This document shows, piece after piece, positions 38,877 to 48,979 of a DNA stretch of 64,000 nt. Both the position numbers and the translations under genes were made by a program. The notes under the pieces were generated by a model. That model saw nothing but the letters and a program-made list of their open reading frames with translations. It did not search any database and was not told where the DNA came from. The stretch's first letter is position 1, and every line of letters begins with the position of its first letter. Origin of the DNA: Parashewanella spongiae (GTDB taxonomy: Bacteria; Pseudomonadota; Gammaproteobacteria; Enterobacterales; Shewanellaceae); the NCBI RefSeq assembly GCF_004358345.1, contig NZ_CP037952.1, positions 4,340,001-4,404,000 on the forward strand. Direction: 5' to 3'.

Positions 38877-40137
38877 ATCCAAATTTATTGGCATAACATC
38901 ACCGAATCCTTTTTGGTTAGCCTCTGCCCCACCAACAGACAAAGCCTATAATGTATACCGAGCTTTTGAAGCAGGCTGGGGAGGTGTTGTATGGAAAACC
39001 TTGGGTGAAGCACCTGAGCCGATTAATGTCAGCTCACGATATTCCGCGCACAAAAGTCAATCTGGTGAAGTTATTGGTATCAATAATATCGAATTGATCA
39101 GCGACAGAAGTTTAGAAGTTAATCTTGCTGAAATACGTCAAACCAAAATCGATTGGCCCGATCGCGCTGTGATTGTTTCACTAATGGTGCCATGTGAAGA
39201 GGCAAGTTGGAAAGCTATGTTAAATAAAGTTGCAGCTACAGGCTGTGACGGAATAGAGCTCAACTTTGGTTGCCCTCATGGTATGCCTGAGCGCGGCATG
39301 GGCGCAGCTGTAGGACAAGTTCCTGAGTATGTAGAAATGATCACGGCTTGGTGTAAAAAGCACACCAAACTGCCTGTTATTGTAAAACTTACTCCGAACA
39401 TCACCAATATCGTAACCTCTGCTATGGCGGCTAAAAAAGGTGGCGCTGACGCGGTATCCTTGATAAACACCATCAACTCAATTACCCAAATTGATTTAGA
39501 TAGCATGGCTGGTGCGCCCAATGTAGGCGGTCAATTCACAAGCGGTGGTTATTGTGGCTCTGCAGTCAAACCCATTGCACTTAATATGGTTGGGCAGATA
39601 TCCAGAAATAACGAAACTGGTTCATTACCGATATCTGGCATTGGTGGCATTTCAACGTGGCGAGATGCAGCTGAATTTATTTCGCTAGGTGCTGGCAATG
39701 TTCAAGTGTGCACTGCGGCCATGTTGCACGGTTTTAAAATCATTACAGAATTAACCGATGGCTTAGCCCGCTGGATGGACAGTAAAGGTTATCAAACGAT
39801 TGAAGACTTCAAAGGCGCAGCCGTCCCACAACTTACGGACTGGAAACACTTAGATTTAAACTACCAAGTAATTGCTGAAATTAATCAAGATTCATGTATC
39901 GAGTGCGGTCGTTGTTATGCGGCCTGCGAAGATACCGCACATCAAGCCATTAAAGTCGAAAAATTAGAAAACGGACAACGACATTTTAGTGTGATTAATA
40001 ATGAATGTGTCGGCTGCAATTTATGCCAAATCACCTGCCCTGTACCTGATTGCATAACTATGGTAAAGCAGCCTACGAGTAAGCCTAAACAAAGTTGGGA
40101 TCAGCACCCTAAAAACCCGTTTAGGAGCAATAAGTAG
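38863..40137 (+). CDS. preA: NAD-dependent dihydropyrimidine dehydrogenase subunit PreA
   Basis: 424 residues. An FMN-binding dihydroorotate-dehydrogenase-like barrel (1-~330; GCDGIELNFGCPHGMPERGMG, LPVIVKLTPNITNI, GIGGISTWRDAAEFISLGA) is followed by a ferredoxin-like tail with two 4Fe-4S motifs (CIECGRCYAACEDTA and CVGCNLCQITCPVPDC). With PreT it reduces uracil to dihydrouracil. No other pyrimidine-catabolism gene (hydantoinase, beta-ureidopropionase) is in view. The stop is three bases before the target site of MITE G. Confidence 0.95.
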   Translation: MATLKSKFIGITSPNPFWLASAPPTDKAYNVYRAFEAGWGGVVWKTLGEAPEPINVSSRYSAHKSQSGEVIGINNIELISDRSLEVNLAEIRQTKIDWPDRAVIVSLMVPCEEASWKAMLNKVAATGCDGIELNFGCPHGMPERGMGAAVGQVPEYVEMITAWCKKHTKLPVIVKLTPNITNIVTSAMAAKKGGADAVSLINTINSITQIDLDSMAGAPNVGGQFTSGGYCGSAVKPIALNMVGQISRNNETGSLPISGIGGISTWRDAAEFISLGAGNVQVCTAAMLHGFKIITELTDGLARWMDSKGYQTIEDFKGAAVPQLTDWKHLDLNYQVIAEINQDSCIECGRCYAACEDTAHQAIKVEKLENGQRHFSVINNECVGCNLCQITCPVPDCITMVKQPTSKPKQSWDQHPKNPFRSNK

Positions 40138-40140
40138 CTA

Positions 40141-40333
40141 ACCTGAGCTCTGCGTAACGAAATCAGTAAACGTTTGATAAAAAACAATGCCCAATGAATT
40201 ATCTACAGTGCAGTTAGTTATAAGAAGTTGAAGGCGTAGTAGCGAAAAAATAGCTAGCTATTTCGAGCTGCTACAACGCTGAAATCCGCATAAATAGCTG
40301 TGCTGTAGAGGTTTGCTTACGCAGAGCTCAGGT
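40141..40333. repeat. MITE family G (193 bp)
   Basis: Perfect 17-bp terminal inverted repeats (ACCTGAGCTCTGCGTAA and its complement at the right end), flanked by TA on both sides (40139-40140, 40334-40335). Inside is a second long inverted pair around GTAGTAGCG...GAGCTGCTAC. It fills the space between the convergent preA and the gene at 40340. Remnants of the same family occur near 11686 and at 63241-63268. Confidence 0.85.
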
Positions 40334-40339
40334 TAACTA

Positions 40340-41059
40340 TCAGTGCCGAGGCGTTATCATCTCCATCAGCGTCTTCGTATTTTCATCTCGACTGATGAAT
40401 AAATGCGAGGCTTCTCCGTCATCGGATGATTCATAAAATACGATATTATCGGAATACCAATCTTGGTCTTTCATTGCGAAAATGAAATTGGATGATACAT
40501 CCATTGTCGACAACGCTTGTTCAGCTAGAAATTCAATTTTACACCACTGCTGCTTACATGAAACCTGCGTAACACCGTATGATTGAAGCTTTTCATTTGC
40601 AGCAATAATGTCTCTTAAATTATTCTCTTGCTCTGGCGCCCACTCAAAATCAGTCTCTTGAAGCTCAAAATCATCGGTCAACTTTTGATGAATAGAAACA
40701 CCTGATGTCATCGCTTTTCGCATCACATCAGCAATAGTAGGACTTTCTTTTGTTATAAGTGGTTCATCACTATTTGTTACCGCTGCTTGTTCACTCGAAC
40801 CGCTTGAACCTAGCTCATCAGCATGTTTATCGACATTACTTTGTAATTTCTTGGTGGCTAACTCTAAATTTTTCGTTAATAAAAAGTTTTGTTGCTTCAG
40901 CTCTTGTGTCAAACGTTTCAACTCAGCGATAGTTTCATTTTTTAATTTAGCTTCTGCACGACCGATATTGTTAAGCGCTTCTAGTGAGCTATGTTTTCCG
41001 AAAAAATACCCACCAACAATTAACCCAAAACCAGCGATAACGAATAGTAACTTTTTCAT
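40340..41059 (-). CDS. Signal-anchored coiled-coil protein, paralogue of the 36565 gene
   Basis: 239 residues. N-terminal anchor (KKLLFVIAGFGLIVGGYFFG), coiled coil (about 35-80, with LKNETIAELKRLTQELKQQN), Ser/Gly linker, and C-terminal domain (about 115-239) with SCKQQWCKIEFLAEQ. The CX4C pair and the order anchor, coiled coil, Cys domain match the 252-residue protein at 36565-37323. It converges on preA. Predicted to face the periplasm. Function unknown. Confidence 0.7.
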   Translation of the reverse strand: MKKLLFVIAGFGLIVGGYFFGKHSSLEALNNIGRAEAKLKNETIAELKRLTQELKQQNFLLTKNLELATKKLQSNVDKHADELGSSGSSEQAAVTNSDEPLITKESPTIADVMRKAMTSGVSIHQKLTDDFELQETDFEWAPEQENNLRDIIAANEKLQSYGVTQVSCKQQWCKIEFLAEQALSTMDVSSNFIFAMKDQDWYSDNIVFYESSDDGEASHLFISRDENTKTLMEMITPRH

Positions 41060-41080
41060 TAAACCCTCTTTAAATTGTTA

Positions 41081-41609
41081 TACCAATTACAGTAATTAAT
41101 TTCTCACTCAGCAAGAGATAAAGGTTTTCAGTACAAGGCGCATGTTCGAAGTACTATATTCCCTACGGCCGCCATACAAAACTGGCGTTCAACGCACTTA
41201 GGGACGTGGCGGAAGAATGTATACCAATTTTATCGTCACTCCTGCGAACGCAGGAGTCCAGAGTCTTTGGTTAATTTGGGCACAAGTCGCTAGATACCTG
41301 CGTTCGCAGGTATGACAAATTAAGCGTTGAAATTTAAATTGGTATTATTTGAACTGCGACATCCCTTAGTGCTTTTGTCGGGATAATTCAAGAACGTGCA
41401 ACGCAGTAATGGAAACCTTTAGCCTTGCCCTTCGGGAGCTTGTATGCGCACACTTTGGTTTATAAAGAATACTTCACAAAATTATCTCAACGTAGCAATG
41501 TTATAACGACAGTTTTGTATGTCGGTAATAACTATGTTTTCACCAATTTCATTTGTACTTTGTGCGCATACATAGCTCTGAGTTGAGCATTTAATTACTG
41601 TAATTGGTA
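41081..41609. repeat. MITE family D, copy D1, with C2 nested
   Basis: Termini TACCAATTACAGTAATTAA and TTAATTACTGTAATTGGTA. Without the nested C2 it is about 361 bp, close to D2 (363 bp, inverted). Most of the 625-base gene-free stretch is this element. It contains the hairpin module in reverse at 41507-41524. Its interior matches D3 almost base for base up to the C2 insertion. Confidence 0.85.
41201..41365. repeat. MITE family C, copy C2 (165 bp), nested in D1
   Basis: Ends GGGACGTGGCGG and GCGACATCCC, flanked by TTA (41198-41200 and 41366-41368). The sister element D3 has the uninterrupted sequence CGCACTTAGTGC, which proves insertion and a 3-bp duplication. It carries CTGCGAACGCAG hairpins like the other family C copies. 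Confidence 0.88.
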
Positions 41610-41684
41610 TTAATTCCAATATCTTTTATATATCAAAGATATTGTCACAAACAATTTGTTAATCAAATGTTACCATCCAGAAAA

Positions 41685-42845
41685 TTAAGCATCTCTGGGC
41701 AGGCCTTTTTCGACAGCTTTTATGACTCGATATGTCTTACGATTGACCACATCGGTTTGAGTGATTTGTTTCGACTTTTGCTGCTCAATGGCCCAATGGA
41801 CATGCTCCAAGGCAACTTCATTAAGCTCACCCGATGCGACTTTTGATGTTAATGACTCAATAACCTCATTCGAAAATGGCGCATTACCCAACGCAATGGC
41901 AATATTTCGCAGCCATTGCTGATGCCCTATTCGGCGGATAGGACTGCCCTGCATCCGAGTTAAAAATTCAGGCTCTGTCCAATGAAATAAATCGAGCAGT
42001 TTGGGCTGGGTTAATTCATCTCGAGTATGAAAATCACTTTCATTTGTTAAGGGTGCAGCGCCGTTAACAGGACACACTAACTGGCAATCATCACAACCAT
42101 AAATCCTATTGCCCATTAAAGGTCTTAACTCTTTATCTATTGACCCTTGATGCTCAATAGTCAGGTATGAAATACAACGGCGGCCATCAACGACATAAGG
42201 TTCGACAATCGCATTGGTAGGGCAAGATTTAATGCATGCTACGCAGGTGTTGCATCCTTCTTTAATTGGAATATCAACAGGAAGTGGCAAATTGATCATC
42301 AGTTCACCAAGGAAAAACCAACTTCCAGCGTCTTTATTGAGTATTAATGAGTGCTTACCTGTCCAACCTATCCCTGCTTTTTCGGCTAATGGTCGTTCAA
42401 GTACAGGAGCCGAATCGACAAATGGTCGATAGTCAGGCAACTCCTCTCCTAGACTTTTCATTTCATCTGCAATTCTATCGCCTAATTTTTTAAGACGATT
42501 ACGCATCATTTTGTGGTAGTCACGCCCACCTGCATAACGAGAGATATAAGCTAAATTAGGATCGCGGAGATTAATTGCAAAACCAGCATTGGGAGAAAGA
42601 TAATCCATTCGAGCACTGATAACACGCAGGCAACCGGGCTGAAGCTCATGCGGACGAGCGCGCATCATGCCATGATTGGCCATATAATGCATATCACCAT
42701 GATAGCCATTATCTAACCACTGTTGGAGCTTAGGTTCTTCTGATGTTAAGTCGGTGTCACAAATACCGATATGAGCGAAGCCTAGCTCCTTACCCCAGAG
42801 TTTAATTTTGTCAGCAAGTTGCCTTAACGTGTCAGCAGATAGCAT
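41685..42845 (-). CDS. queG: Epoxyqueuosine reductase
   Basis: 386 residues, cytosolic. The last step of queuosine synthesis reduces epoxyqueuosine in tRNA using cobalamin and two 4Fe-4S clusters. Cluster motifs CNTCVACIKSCP and CDDCQLVCP are clear (about 193-204 and 244-252), and the N-terminal region has the QueG signature HYMANHGMMRARPHEL. C-terminal HEAT-like helices follow. Length is close to E. coli QueG (379). Its need for cobalamin is of interest given the CobD/CbiB-like gene at 7444. Confidence 0.96.
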   Translation of the reverse strand: MLSADTLRQLADKIKLWGKELGFAHIGICDTDLTSEEPKLQQWLDNGYHGDMHYMANHGMMRARPHELQPGCLRVISARMDYLSPNAGFAINLRDPNLAYISRYAGGRDYHKMMRNRLKKLGDRIADEMKSLGEELPDYRPFVDSAPVLERPLAEKAGIGWTGKHSLILNKDAGSWFFLGELMINLPLPVDIPIKEGCNTCVACIKSCPTNAIVEPYVVDGRRCISYLTIEHQGSIDKELRPLMGNRIYGCDDCQLVCPVNGAAPLTNESDFHTRDELTQPKLLDLFHWTEPEFLTRMQGSPIRRIGHQQWLRNIAIALGNAPFSNEVIESLTSKVASGELNEVALEHVHWAIEQQKSKQITQTDVVNRKTYRVIKAVEKGLPRDA

Positions 42846-42865
42846 GGTGGTTATTTCGTAGAGAA

Positions 42866-42903
42866 TTAAAAATCGGGCTCAATATTACCACTGAACCCGA
42901 TTT
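42866..42903 (-). terminator. Terminator after maeA
   Basis: On the minus strand AAATCGGGTTC, a 12-base loop and GAGCCCGATTT form an 11-bp stem with one G-T pair, then a T run. It lies 25 bases after the maeA stop, before queG. Confidence 0.85.
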
Positions 42904-42927
42904 AATGTTTTGATCTAAAAAGAGAGA

Positions 42928-44616
42928 CTAGAAAGAAGTACGTTTATAACGGCGGTACTCTGGTTTCCAGAAGTTCTTTTCTATCGAATTTAATAGAATT
43001 TCATCCTTAACTTCTAATGCTAATCCTTCTTCAATCGCCACTTTACCCACTGCAAAAGCAATTTTCTTACTCACTTCGTGAATGTCTTCAAGTGATGGTA
43101 ACAATTGTCCTTTGCCATTTATGGCTAACGGTGAGCACTCAGCTAGGGCGCGACTTGACGCCATGAGCATACCATCTGAAACACGCTTCGCCTTAGCGGC
43201 TATCACTCCTAATCCAATACCCGGGAAGATATAACTGTTATTGCACTGAGCAATTTCATAGACTTTATCGTCAATAACAACAGGTTTAAATGGGCTACCT
43301 GTAGCAACTAATGCTTGTCCATTCGTCCAATGCAATACATCTTTCGGTGTCGCTTCAACACGGCTTGTTGGGTTAGACAAAGGGAATACAATAGGACGTT
43401 CACAATTAGCGTGCATCGTCTTAATGACTTTCTCAGTGAACAACCCCGGCGCCCCTGACACACCAATTAATACTGTAGGCTTCGCATTCGTTACTACATC
43501 TAATAACGAAATATTTTCACCCACGCCTTCCCAGCTTGAAGCAAGTGAAGCTTTTTGTGCAAGTTTTTGCTGAAATGGTAAAAGCGTTGGCATGTTATCA
43601 AGCACCAAACCCCAGCGATCAACCATGAATACTCTGCCGCGAGCTTCTGCATCGCTTATACCTTCTGAGACCATTTGAGCAACGATCGCTTCAGCAATAC
43701 CACAGCCCGCACTGCCTGCACCGAGGAAAGTAATACGCTGTTCACTTAATTTAGTCCCAGCGGCTGTACAAGCGGCAAGTAATGAGCCAACCGTTACGGC
43801 TGCAGTACCTTGAATGTCATCATTAAAACAGCAATATTTGTCTTTATAACGCTCAAGAAGCGGCATCGCATTTTTCTGCGCAAAATCTTCAAATTGAATT
43901 AATGCATCAGGCCAGCGCTCAGCAACGGCTTCCATAAAGGCTTGAACAAAGTCCGCGTATTCATCACCTCCAATACGTGGATGTCTCCAGCCCATATACA
44001 TTGGATCTTCAAGCAAATGTGGATTATCTGTACCAACATCAAGGGTGATTGGTAAAGTATGTGCGGGGCTAATACCTCCACAGCTGGTGTATAGAGATAA
44101 CTTACCAATCGGGATCCCCATACCACCAATGCCCTGATCGCCAAGACCAAGAATACGCTCACCATCTGTCACAACAATAACTTTTACTTTTCGACGAGTA
44201 GAGTTATTTAAAATGTCGCGTATACGCTCTTTACTTGGGTAGGAAATAAATAGCCCGCGGTTACGACGATAGTTTTTCGAAAAACGCTCACACGCTAGAC
44301 CCACCGTTGGCGTGTAAATAATAGGCATCATTTCAGTAATGTGGTTTTGCACCAATCGATAAAACAATGTTTCGTTGGTATCTTGAATATTACGCAAATA
44401 AATGTGTTTGTTCAGATCATTATCAAACCGTTTATATTGCTCGTAAGCTCGAGATACTTGCTCCTCAATGGTTTCGATAGCATAAGGCACTAAGCCTTCT
44501 AAATTAAAGAAGATACGTTCTTCTTCTGTAAAAGCCGTTCCTTTATTGATCAAAGGGGCTTCTAGAATAGCTGGACCAGCGTGTGGGAGATACAAATGGC
44601 GTTTATTGTCGTCCAT
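42928..44616 (-). CDS. maeA: NAD-dependent malic enzyme
   Basis: 562 residues, cytosolic oxidative decarboxylation of malate to pyruvate. [13 protein letters not shown], the malate-site segment [20 protein letters not shown], the metal-binding [10 protein letters not shown] with [12 protein letters not shown], and the NAD motif [17 protein letters not shown] are all present. Length matches E. coli MaeA (565) rather than the larger MaeB fusions. yehS lies 54 bases upstream on the same strand. Confidence 0.97.
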   Translation of the reverse strand: MDDNKRHLYLPHAGPAILEAPLINKGTAFTEEERIFFNLEGLVPYAIETIEEQVSRAYEQYKRFDNDLNKHIYLRNIQDTNETLFYRLVQNHITEMMPIIYTPTVGLACERFSKNYRRNRGLFISYPSKERIRDILNNSTRRKVKVIVVTDGERILGLGDQGIGGMGIPIGKLSLYTSCGGISPAHTLPITLDVGTDNPHLLEDPMYMGWRHPRIGGDEYADFVQAFMEAVAERWPDALIQFEDFAQKNAMPLLERYKDKYCCFNDDIQGTAAVTVGSLLAACTAAGTKLSEQRITFLGAGSAGCGIAEAIVAQMVSEGISDAEARGRVFMVDRWGLVLDNMPTLLPFQQKLAQKASLASSWEGVGENISLLDVVTNAKPTVLIGVSGAPGLFTEKVIKTMHANCERPIVFPLSNPTSRVEATPKDVLHWTNGQALVATGSPFKPVVIDDKVYEIAQCNNSYIFPGIGLGVIAAKAKRVSDGMLMASSRALAECSPLAINGKGQLLPSLEDIHEVSKKIAFAVGKVAIEEGLALEVKDEILLNSIEKNFWKPEYRRYKRTSF

Positions 44617-44670
44617 AGCAGACCTTTTTGTTTTTTGATTGCTAATACTTAAGTTGCATTAAATGAAAAA

Positions 44671-45132
44671 CTACATACCGCGATATTTTAAAGATAGCCC
44701 TTTAATGAAATTACGAAGCATTTGATCGCCACAAGCTTTAAAATTTTTATGGGATGGATTGCGGAACAATGCTCCCAACTCTGAACTAGATACATTCAAA
44801 TCAGCCAAAGCGAGTACATCAATAATATCTTGCTCTTTCATTTCAAGTGCAATACGCAGTTTTTTAAAAATCGCGTTATTATTCATACTGCTTGGCTTTG
44901 GCACTTCAGCACCTTCGCGTAATCCACGCTTCTCGATAATCAATCCATCTAAAAACTGACAAAACACTTTGTCGACGAGTGAAACAAAAAGATCATCCTC
45001 TTCTTTTCTGAACCAATGGTGCAATTCGTGAAGCGTGATCGTCGCATTTGCGTTGGCAAAGATTCTAATCATGGCTGCATCGTCATAATCAAATACAAAA
45101 CGTAAACGGCGCAAAATATCATTGTTGTTCAT
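44671..45132 (-). CDS. yehS: DUF1456 protein YehS
   Basis: 153 residues made of two similar halves, each starting NNNDILRRLRFVFD or NNNAIFKKLRIALEM and ending in FLDGLI or FIKGL, which is the DUF1456 (YehS) duplication. Small cytosolic helical protein, biochemical function unknown. It could share a transcript with maeA downstream. Confidence 0.92.
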   Translation of the reverse strand: MNNNDILRRLRFVFDYDDAAMIRIFANANATITLHELHHWFRKEEDDLFVSLVDKVFCQFLDGLIIEKRGLREGAEVPKPSSMNNNAIFKKLRIALEMKEQDIIDVLALADLNVSSSELGALFRNPSHKNFKACGDQMLRNFIKGLSLKYRGM

Positions 45133-45804
45133 GGAATTCTCTTACTGCAAATGAGCGGTTTATCATAATCTAAGGATTATACCCAATGCGATATAGAAGA
45201 AGGAGATATTTTTAGTATTTGTTTTCTACCAATTACACTAATTAAATGCTCAACTCAGAGCTATGTATGTGCTCAAAGTGCATTCGAAATTGATGAAGAC
45301 ATAGTTGTTACCGACATACAAAGCTGTCGTTATTACATTGCTACGTCAAGACAATTTTGAGAAGTATTCTTTATAAACCAAAGTGAGCACATACAAGCTC
45401 CCAAAAGGCAAGGCTAAAGGGTTCCATTACTGCGTTACAAGCACTTGAATTACCCCGACAAAAGCACGAAGTGCGTTGAACGCCAGCTTTGTATGGCGGC
45501 GCTGTAGGGAATATAGTACATCGAGCTTGTGCCTTGCACTGAACCCCTTTAGCTCTTGCTGAGTGAGAGATTAATTACAGTTATTGGTATCACCTAAGAT
45601 AAGGTTCACATCTAACCATTTAAGCTATTGATTTAAAATTACATTTAAGTTTTTACGCCATCATAAAAACATGCTACTCCTAACGAGAATTAGCCAAAGC
45701 GAGGTATTTCATTAAATCTCAATATATGTTGATCTACTCAGGTGTTTTTTCTCGGCGGATTCAAGTAAGTTATCAAGCTAATAATCATACTAATATTCAA
45801 CCCT
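45133..45804. other. Gene-free stretch with MITE D2
   Basis: 672 bases between divergent yehS and the Crp/Fnr gene. MITE D2 (45227-45589) occupies its middle. The last ~200 bases are AT-rich and should contain the regulator's promoter; I see no clear operator. Confidence 0.6.
45227..45589. repeat. MITE family D, copy D2 (363 bp)
   Basis: Inverted relative to D1 and D3. Ends TACCAATTACACTAATTAA and TTAATTACAGTTATTGGTA. It carries the hairpin module at 45312-45329, at the same internal place where D1 has it and D3 does not. Confidence 0.85.
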
Positions 45805-46518
45805 ATGATAAGAGATAATCACATAAAACAGCTTGTCCACCAGCACCATTTGTTTTCAAACCTTGCTGATACTGAATTGGCTCAACTAATGAAAAGCGCT
45901 GCACGGATTCAATTAAGTTCACACGAAAATTTGTTTTTTCAAGGCGACCCAGCCAAACGCTTTTACCTCTTACTTAACGGAAATCTTCAGCTATATCGAA
46001 GTAATCCACAAGGTCAAGATAAAGTCATTGAAGTCGTCCGTGAAGGACATACTTTCGCTGAAGCATTGATGTTTAACAAACAGTCGGTATATCCAGTTTC
46101 GGCGCAGGCCGTTTCGGAATGTTTATTAATAAGTTTTGAATGCGATTGTTATCGAAACATGCTTAAACACAATTCAGAAGCTTGTATGGCAGTGATGTCA
46201 GATATGAGTGTTAGGTTACGTAAACACATTAATGAAGTCGAAGTATTGTCACTGCAAAACGCTCAATCTCGTTTATTGTTATTTCTCATGCGCCACATGA
46301 AGAATACCGATGAAAATCAAGGAAGGGTGGCATTAGACATACCCAAACGAGTGCTCGCCTCAAGATTATCCATTCAGCCAGAAACCTTTTCACGATTAAT
46401 TAAAAAAATGACCGCCAACCAGCTTATTAGTGAAAATGGTCACGATATTATTATCAACGATGTAAGACAACTTTATGCCAGTGTTGACGTGCCTTTTGAT
46501 TCAGATGTTCGCCATTAG
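45805..46518 (+). CDS. Crp/Fnr-family regulator (Dnr-like)
   Basis: 237 residues. N-terminal cyclic-nucleotide-binding-type beta roll (about 15-125; NLFFQGDPAKRFYLLLNGNL, VVREGHTFAEALMF), a dimer helix, and a C-terminal winged helix (about 160-225; RVLASRLSIQPETFSRLIKK). It has no N-terminal Cys cluster, so it is not an oxygen-sensing Fnr. The overall look is nearest to Dnr/NnrR-type heme or NO sensors, but the ligand cannot be read from sequence. It ends at a bidirectional terminator shared with the TonB receptor gene. Confidence 0.87.
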   Translation: MIRDNHIKQLVHQHHLFSNLADTELAQLMKSAARIQLSSHENLFFQGDPAKRFYLLLNGNLQLYRSNPQGQDKVIEVVREGHTFAEALMFNKQSVYPVSAQAVSECLLISFECDCYRNMLKHNSEACMAVMSDMSVRLRKHINEVEVLSLQNAQSRLLLFLMRHMKNTDENQGRVALDIPKRVLASRLSIQPETFSRLIKKMTANQLISENGHDIIINDVRQLYASVDVPFDSDVRH

Positions 46519-46525
46519 CATTCAA

Positions 46526-46557
46526 CAAAAAAGCCTCTTTTTTTAAGAGGCTTTTTT
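46526..46557. terminator. Bidirectional terminator
   Basis: AAAAAAGCCTCTT, TTTTT loop, AAGAGGCTTTTTT: a GC-containing stem with A and T runs on both sides, between the convergent regulator and receptor genes. Confidence 0.92.
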
Positions 46558-46582
46558 CAAAGCTTAATCACTGTCAGTAGTA

Positions 46583-48979
46583 TTAGAAATCGTAAGACAC
46601 TCCTAAATACCAACTTCCACCTTCATAATTTGCCGCACTTCTTCTTGGGTACTGCAAGCCAACACTACGACGGTTCGCATAAGGTGCATCAATCTCATCA
46701 ACATACGAGTCAAACAAATTGGTCACACCGAATTTAACCTGAACCTCTTCGCTAAACTGATAGGAAAGTTCTGCATCAAAATAGATCGTTGCGCCAATTT
46801 CAGCTGTTGGGTTTTCAGCCGCTCCAATGCGTCCTCGTTCATCATAGTGAGAGCCATAATAGTTAGCTCTTAACATCAATGACAAGTCATCACTAAAAAC
46901 AGTATGTGACGTTAATACAAAGCGCGAGTTTGGAAAATTATTTTCTATATCTTCAACGGTGGCGTCTGATACAGGCTTTTGACCACTTACACTTCGCTGT
47001 CCAACGACATCAATTGTATTGTAGCTATAGGATAAAGCGATGTTCGTATCAATGGAGTCAAACTCAGAGGTAACCACTAAATCAATACCTTGATGCTCAA
47101 CATCCAACGCGTTCGTATAAAAAGAAATCGATGTACTATCACTCGTTGCAATATTACCGGTTCGATAAATTCTATCATCAACTGAAATTTTGTATGCATC
47201 TAGAGTAATTGAAGTTGCTTCCCCAACATTAGTGACAAAACCTAAGCTGATATTGGTCGATTCTTCCTCTTTGATTTTTTGACCACCGTATTGAATCGCA
47301 AGAGGATGGGTCGCAGGGATCAAACCTTCTTCAACTTGCAAACCAGTTGTGCCATCGAAGGTTGTAATAATAGAACTAACACTTGATTGACCCGGTGTCG
47401 GTGCATGAAAACCCGTCGATACTGCACCACGTAACGAAAAATCATCCGTAACACTATAATTGGCAGCAACTTTATAGTTAGTCGTGCCACCAAAATCAGA
47501 GAAGTCTTCATAACGCAGGGCATACTGCATTAATAACGCATCAGTCACATCATGTTCGACATCAATATAAACAGCGTAGTTATCTCTCGAAACATCACCA
47601 GCATCGTTTGGATTAATACCTTTAAAACCACTCGAACCCGCACCTAAGTATGAGTTTGGCTCTCCTGCAATAGAGGTGTAAGTCTCTTTACGCCACTCAG
47701 CACCATAGGCGACATTAAGATCTTCTCCTACTGTCGTCGAAAAATCAGCATTAATGTTGAGTTCTTGCTGCTTATAGCCACCAACATTAAAGTCCATCTG
47801 AGGGATCTGTAAATTACTATCTAACCCCAAGTCAGGGTTAACGGTGTTACTTAAAAAGTAATCAAGCTCATTCGAGCCATGACTGATACTGAAATCGTAA
47901 GTAGTATCATTGGCAAATTCACCTTCTAACCCAAAGATAATACTGAAATCTTTTTGATCACCATCTAAATAAGGTGTGAAACCCACTTCAGTTTGCTTAC
48001 CAGTAAACCCTAACGCTTTTAGAGCTGTTAAAGTAGAATGATTTTGATTACGGTAAAAAAATCGATAGCGCCCAGAGGTATCAGCATAATTAACACGACT
48101 GTACAAACTCATATTGCCATCTAGTTCAACACCTGCATTCAAAAACAGACGTAATGCATCTGTCTCGGGTCTGCCCCATGTTTGAGTGAAAGGTGCATCA
48201 CCAAAAGGAGAGTCCGCCCCTACCCCTTGAACACCAGAATCGATATAGCTTTGAGCATCAGGTCGAATTAATCCTCTTGATAAGGCTTCATTATCGACAT
48301 ATTCAAGGCTGAAGTTGGCAAAACCATTTTCACCTAATTCTAGACCTTTATTGAACCCAAACTTGATGCTCGATTCGCCCTCATAGAACTGACCATACTG
48401 TAAGTTAACCGTACCGCCTTCTGATGCATCTTTTGTGACAAAGTTTATGACACCAGCAATCGCATCAGAACCATATTGAGATGATGCACCATCTCGTAAT
48501 ACTTCAATCCGCTTCAAGGCGATACTAGGGATCATGGCCACATCAGCCCCGTGAGCCCCATTACCTGCTGCGGGAGCAAAAAATTGAACCAGTGCCGAGC
48601 GATGGCGACGTTTACCATCGATCAAAACTAAAGTTTGATCGGGCGCTGTACCTCTAAGGGATGTTGGTCTGACAAATGCGCTACCATCTCCTGTAGCGGG
48701 CGTGGCAATATAACTGGGCACAAGTGCTTTTAGATTATCGGTAATATCAGCCGTGTTGCCGATAGCATTGATGTCTTCTTCAGAAATAAGATCAATCGGA
48801 ACGGTTGAATCTGCGACTGAGCGTTGTTTGGCACTACGTGAACCAATAACCGAAATTTTTTCGACTTTCTCGTCCGTAGCTTGTGAGTTGTTGTTGTCGG
48901 CGGCTAAAACTGTTTGACCCGTGGTTCCTAATAACATAGGGAGGAAAACCAACTTAGTTACGAAATCATTTTTGTTCAT
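46583..48979 (-). CDS. TonB-dependent outer-membrane receptor
   Basis: 798 residues from ATG48979 (GGAGCAAGG upstream; the frame is open to 49033). Signal peptide to QTVLA, then a TonB-box-like KVEKISVIGSRS. The plug domain (about 50-170; LRGTAPDQTLVLIDGKRRHR, IERIEVLRDGASSQYGSDA-type segment, AGVINFVTK) precedes the 22-strand barrel ending in GVSYDF. The plug reads like the large group of Alteromonadales TonB receptors for nutrients. The substrate is unknown; a vitamin, sugar or xenosiderophore is possible. No transporter or catabolic genes adjoin it. Confidence 0.92.
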   Translation of the reverse strand: MNKNDFVTKLVFLPMLLGTTGQTVLAADNNNSQATDEKVEKISVIGSRSAKQRSVADSTVPIDLISEEDINAIGNTADITDNLKALVPSYIATPATGDGSAFVRPTSLRGTAPDQTLVLIDGKRRHRSALVQFFAPAAGNGAHGADVAMIPSIALKRIEVLRDGASSQYGSDAIAGVINFVTKDASEGGTVNLQYGQFYEGESSIKFGFNKGLELGENGFANFSLEYVDNEALSRGLIRPDAQSYIDSGVQGVGADSPFGDAPFTQTWGRPETDALRLFLNAGVELDGNMSLYSRVNYADTSGRYRFFYRNQNHSTLTALKALGFTGKQTEVGFTPYLDGDQKDFSIIFGLEGEFANDTTYDFSISHGSNELDYFLSNTVNPDLGLDSNLQIPQMDFNVGGYKQQELNINADFSTTVGEDLNVAYGAEWRKETYTSIAGEPNSYLGAGSSGFKGINPNDAGDVSRDNYAVYIDVEHDVTDALLMQYALRYEDFSDFGGTTNYKVAANYSVTDDFSLRGAVSTGFHAPTPGQSSVSSIITTFDGTTGLQVEEGLIPATHPLAIQYGGQKIKEEESTNISLGFVTNVGEATSITLDAYKISVDDRIYRTGNIATSDSTSISFYTNALDVEHQGIDLVVTSEFDSIDTNIALSYSYNTIDVVGQRSVSGQKPVSDATVEDIENNFPNSRFVLTSHTVFSDDLSLMLRANYYGSHYDERGRIGAAENPTAEIGATIYFDAELSYQFSEEVQVKFGVTNLFDSYVDEIDAPYANRRSVGLQYPRRSAANYEGGSWYLGVSYDF

